A DNA stretch of 6,197 nucleotides, from assembly GCA_031380225.1 (NCBI GenBank), contig JANNFX010000215.1, positions 1 through 6,197 on the forward strand, read 5' to 3'. The notes under the pieces are model-generated. The model was not told the DNA's origin, searched no databases, and saw only the letters and a program-made list of their open reading frames with translations. Position 1 is the first letter of the stretch. Each line of letters opens with the position of its first letter. The stretch is from JANNFX01 sp031380225 (GTDB taxonomy: Bacteria; Pseudomonadota; Alphaproteobacteria; Rhizobiales; Hyphomicrobiaceae). A program made the translations under genes and the position numbers. Below, one piece after another: positions 5,888 through 6,197 of this stretch.

Positions 5888-6197
5888 ATGACTGCATCGT
5901 GGAAACTCAAAACAGCGGCACTGGTTTTCGCCAGCGCCTTCTCGGCGTCCGCAGCCTACGCAGTTGAGCCGCCGAAGGACGTCTGGCCCGAACTGCATCG
6001 CGATGTGTTCCAGTCCCGCGAAATGCTGCAGGACGGCGGCATTGTGATGGACGCACCAGACCGTGCTGAAGACGCGGCGCTGACGCCGATCACGCTAACA
6101 GTCCCGGCTGAGTTCGCAGAAAATGCCAAGAAGCTGACGCTGGTCATCGACCACAATCCGAGCCCAGTTGCCTTCGAAGTGGCGTTTGGCCCCGCGG
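5888..6197 (+). CDS. Quinoprotein dehydrogenase-associated SoxYZ-like carrier protein, 3' end outside window
   Basis: The frame runs from ATG 5888 to the right edge, 103 codons plus one base, with no stop. GGAGGA at 5877-5882, 5 nt before the ATG, supports the start. A Sec signal peptide covers residues 1-25 (cleavage after AYA), with no twin arginine. The mature start VEPPKDVWPELHRDVF, the segment DAPDRAEDAALTPITLTVP (55-73) and LVIDHNPSPVAFEVAF (85-100) match, from memory, the N-terminal SoxY-like half of the fused SoxY-SoxZ relatives found beside PQQ dehydrogenases. In true SoxYZ a C-terminal Cys of SoxY carries sulfur intermediates; the matching region lies beyond the window, so carrier chemistry cannot be judged. 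The metallohydrolase upstream is the expected partner. A role in a periplasmic carrier cycle is inferred. Confidence 0.85.
   Translation, partial: MTASWKLKTAALVFASAFSASAAYAVEPPKDVWPELHRDVFQSREMLQDGGIVMDAPDRAEDAALTPITLTVPAEFAENAKKLTLVIDHNPSPVAFEVAFGPA

Overview
The window is a lanthanide-type methanol oxidation (xox) locus. It most likely comes from a methylotrophic alphaproteobacterium of the Hyphomicrobium/Rhizobiales kind. That placement rests on family resemblance recalled from memory, the gene order, and the moderately GC-rich coding sequence with a more AT-rich intergenic region. It is an inference, not a search result.

Minus strand (right to left from 4229): xoxF, a PQQ methanol dehydrogenase carrying the extra Asp that marks lanthanide enzymes; xoxG, a c-type cytochrome with a GTG start and a long Ala/Pro linker; xoxJ, a periplasmic binding-protein-like accessory factor; and the 5' part of a rhodanese-like 'PQQ-dependent catabolism-associated CXXCW motif' gene that runs off the left edge at base 1. 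A clear intrinsic terminator lies after xoxF and another after xoxG, so this is not a simple uninterrupted operon.

Plus strand (left to right from 4820): a Tat-exported metallo-beta-lactamase-fold protein of the quinoprotein relay (SoxH-like) type, then the 5' part of a SoxYZ-like carrier gene that runs off the right edge.

Centre: the 590-bp divergent intergenic region (4230-4819) contains several perfect inverted repeats, repeated ATTGAC/CCTCACG elements and a good sigma70-like promoter for the plus-strand genes. It looks like the shared control region.

Working model: XoxF oxidises methanol in the periplasm and passes electrons to XoxG, and XoxJ assists XoxF. The SoxYZ-like carrier, the metallohydrolase and the CXXCW protein form a conserved but functionally unexplained periplasmic sulfur/thiol-type relay associated with PQQ dehydrogenases. 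That relay is the least understood part of the window. No RNA genes, CRISPR arrays, insertion sequences or attachment sites were seen.
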